Assembly (NCBI RefSeq): GCF_002155965.1
Contig: NZ_MUMH01000067.1
Span: 46,123 to 110,122 of the forward strand
Direction of reading: 5' to 3'
Source of the DNA: Allokutzneria sp. NRRL B-24872
GTDB lineage: Bacteria > Actinomycetota > Actinomycetes > Mycobacteriales > Pseudonocardiaceae
Length of the DNA stretch: 64,000 nucleotides
Shown: piece after piece, positions 62,868-64,000 of the stretch
Layout: each line of letters opens with the position of its first letter
How positions within the stretch are numbered: the stretch's first letter is position 1
Notes under the pieces: generated by a model
Databases searched by the model: none
Told to the model about the DNA's origin: nothing
The model's input: only the letters and a program-made list of their open reading frames with translations
Program-made: the position numbers and the translations under genes

Positions 62868-63842
62868 ATGAGACGTGTCGTTCCCGTGTTTCTGGCGATC
62901 ACGGCCATCGGCACGATCATGGTGATCGCCGTGGTCTCCGCGCTGCTCGGCGGCGCGGGCAAGCAGCAGAGCGGGCTGTCCTACTGCGCGCCGACGGAGT
63001 TCGGCGGCAACTGGTCGGCCACCGGCGCCGCGCAGGGCGAGGCCGACGCGGCCAAGCTCGCGGAGGAGTCCCGGCAGATCGTCGCGATGATCATTTCCAT
63101 GGGCAAGCAGCGCAACCTGCCGCCCAAGGCGTGGCAGATCGCCATCCAGGCGGGGCGCACGGAGTCGAACCTGCGCAACCTCAACTACGGCGACCGGGAC
63201 TCGGTCGGGATCTTCCAGATCCGGGGGATGCACGGGCCGCTGTCGGACCGGATGAACATCGCGTGGCAGATCAACTGGTTCTACGACACGCTCGAACGCG
63301 TCCCGAACTGGGAGGACATGCGGCCGGGCGACGCGGCGCAGAAGGTCGAGCGCTCCGGTTTCCCGCTGCGCTACCACCGCTGGGAGTCGATGGCGATCTT
63401 CCTGATCAGCCAGCTCGCCGGGGACGTCCAGCCTGCGGCCAGCTGCGAGACCCTGCCCGCGCCGTCGCAGGTGGCGCAGGCGGCGATCGCCTTCGCGCTC
63501 GGCGAGATCGGCAAGCCGTACGTGTGGGGCGCGACGGGGCCCAGCTCCTACGACTGTTCGGGGCTGATGCTGCGCGCCTACCGCGCGGCCGGGGTGAACC
63601 TGCCCCGGGTCTCGCGCGACCAGTGGAAGGCGGGCGCCTACATCCCCCGGTCCCAGGCCCAGCCGGGTGATCTGTTGTTCTGGGCCTACGACACGCGCAA
63701 TCCGGCGACGATCCATCACGTGGCGATGTACCTCGGCAACGATGAGATGGTGGAGGCGCCGTACAGCGGCAAGGATGTCCGCAGGGTCAGCGTCGACCGC
63801 TATCCGGGACTGCTGGAGTACGTGGTCAGGCCCACCGCCTGA
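62868..63842 (+). CDS. Bifunctional cell-wall hydrolase: lysozyme-like domain plus NlpC/P60 peptidase
   Basis: 324-aa membrane-anchored peptidoglycan hydrolase of the VirB1/TcpG type. An N-terminal helix (about residues 5-27) is followed by a lysozyme-like domain with the putative catalytic Glu99 in QAGRTESNLRNLNYGDRDSV and GIFQIRGMHGPL, and then an NlpC/P60 endopeptidase domain with Cys230 in YDCSGLMLRAYRAAG and His284 in IHHVAMYLGNDEMVEAPYSG. Both active sites look complete. It should open the peptidoglycan for the conjugation channel. ATG 62868 follows the previous stop closely. Confidence 0.9.
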   Translation: MRRVVPVFLAITAIGTIMVIAVVSALLGGAGKQQSGLSYCAPTEFGGNWSATGAAQGEADAAKLAEESRQIVAMIISMGKQRNLPPKAWQIAIQAGRTESNLRNLNYGDRDSVGIFQIRGMHGPLSDRMNIAWQINWFYDTLERVPNWEDMRPGDAAQKVERSGFPLRYHRWESMAIFLISQLAGDVQPAASCETLPAPSQVAQAAIAFALGEIGKPYVWGATGPSSYDCSGLMLRAYRAAGVNLPRVSRDQWKAGAYIPRSQAQPGDLLFWAYDTRNPATIHHVAMYLGNDEMVEAPYSGKDVRRVSVDRYPGLLEYVVRPTA

Positions 63843-63880
63843 CGCGAGCTGGGGGAGCTGGGGACTTGGGAGGGGCAGGG

Positions 63881-64000
63881 ATGTACAACAACGAGCCGAT
63901 TCCGCGGCCCGCGGGACCACCGGCGTCCTCGACGCCGCTGCGCGACTACCTCAACGGCGCCCGGCACGGGGTGGACCCCGGCTACGCCGTCCTGCCGCGC
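63881..64000 (+). CDS. Start of a further conjugation-operon gene (partial)
   Basis: The first 40 codons of a gene that runs off the right edge. ATG 63881 follows GGGAGGGGCAGGG. The visible protein starts MYNNEPIPRPAGPPASSTPL and continues with RDYLNGARHGVDPGYAVLPR, a Pro-rich flexible N-terminus. Given its place after the NlpC/P60 gene it may be the coupling-protein-type ATPase or another transfer protein. Too little is visible to name it. Confidence 0.6.
   Translation, partial: MYNNEPIPRPAGPPASSTPLRDYLNGARHGVDPGYAVLPR

Overview
The window is high-GC actinobacterial DNA. GTG starts are frequent, purine-rich ribosome binding sites are clear, and many genes overlap by four bases (ATGA or GTGA). 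A PucR-type regulator ahead of fabD-fabH-acpP-fabF, a homodimeric-type aceE, the DUF3145 and DUF3052 proteins, and ahpE, cobD, SURF1, ptpA, cobC, NIF3 and the RNase HI/phosphatase fusion point to the order Pseudonocardiales (an Amycolatopsis/Saccharothrix-like organism). The genus cannot be fixed from sequence reading alone.

Layout. (1) 1-13.4 kb: an exopolysaccharide locus with three family-2 glycosyltransferases, a Wzz-like chain-length protein, a Wzy-like polymerase, a Wzx-like flippase, a GH6 lipoprotein, a GT4-type and a WecG/TagA-type transferase, then a GNAT/class III aminotransferase pair and a membrane acyltransferase. (2) 13.5-17.8 kb: an extracytoplasmic thioredoxin with a CcdA partner, a membrane-anchored protein of unknown function, DUF3145 and a small NTF2-like membrane protein. 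(3) 17.8-18.35 kb: a non-coding block with two kinds of 30-bp-period palindromic repeat. One kind recurs at 33.75 kb. (4) 18.3-23.3 kb: the type II fatty acid synthase operon and its regulator. (5) 23.5-32.5 kb: a membrane channel-like protein, an FMN riboswitch with a PnuX/RibM riboflavin transporter, an M14 peptidase, malate synthase, aceE, DUF3052, ahpE and tRNA-Val(TAC). (6) 32.5-37.6 kb: accessory genes (GNAT, saccharopine dehydrogenase-like oxidoreductase, orphan histidine kinase, second M14 peptidase).

(7) 37.7-44.7 kb: a three-gene SMC operon matching JetA, JetB and JetC of a type II Wadjet plasmid-defence system, with no JetD nuclease next to it. (8) 44.7-47.7 kb: cobD, SURF1, a fructosamine-kinase-like gene and ptpA. 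(9) 47.8-49.05 kb: a HigB-like toxin, a HigA-like antitoxin with a C-terminal extension and a SecB-like chaperone. Together they form a probable toxin-antitoxin-chaperone (TAC) module, placed directly behind a GT87 mannosyltransferase. (10) 50.3-55.6 kb: a TPR protein, cobC, NIF3, a zinc-ribbon protein, RNase HI/phosphatase, RNase P RNA and a small membrane protein. (11) 55.7 kb to the end: a ParB-like ribbon-helix-helix protein followed by a type IV secretion (conjugation) operon that runs off the window.

Gene order in regions 4-5, 8 and 10 broadly matches the Mycobacterium tuberculosis Rv2228c-Rv2246 neighbourhood. The defence, TAC, peptidase and conjugation genes look like insertions into or beside that conserved core. 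The two observations most worth following are the TAC module and the JetD-less Wadjet operon.
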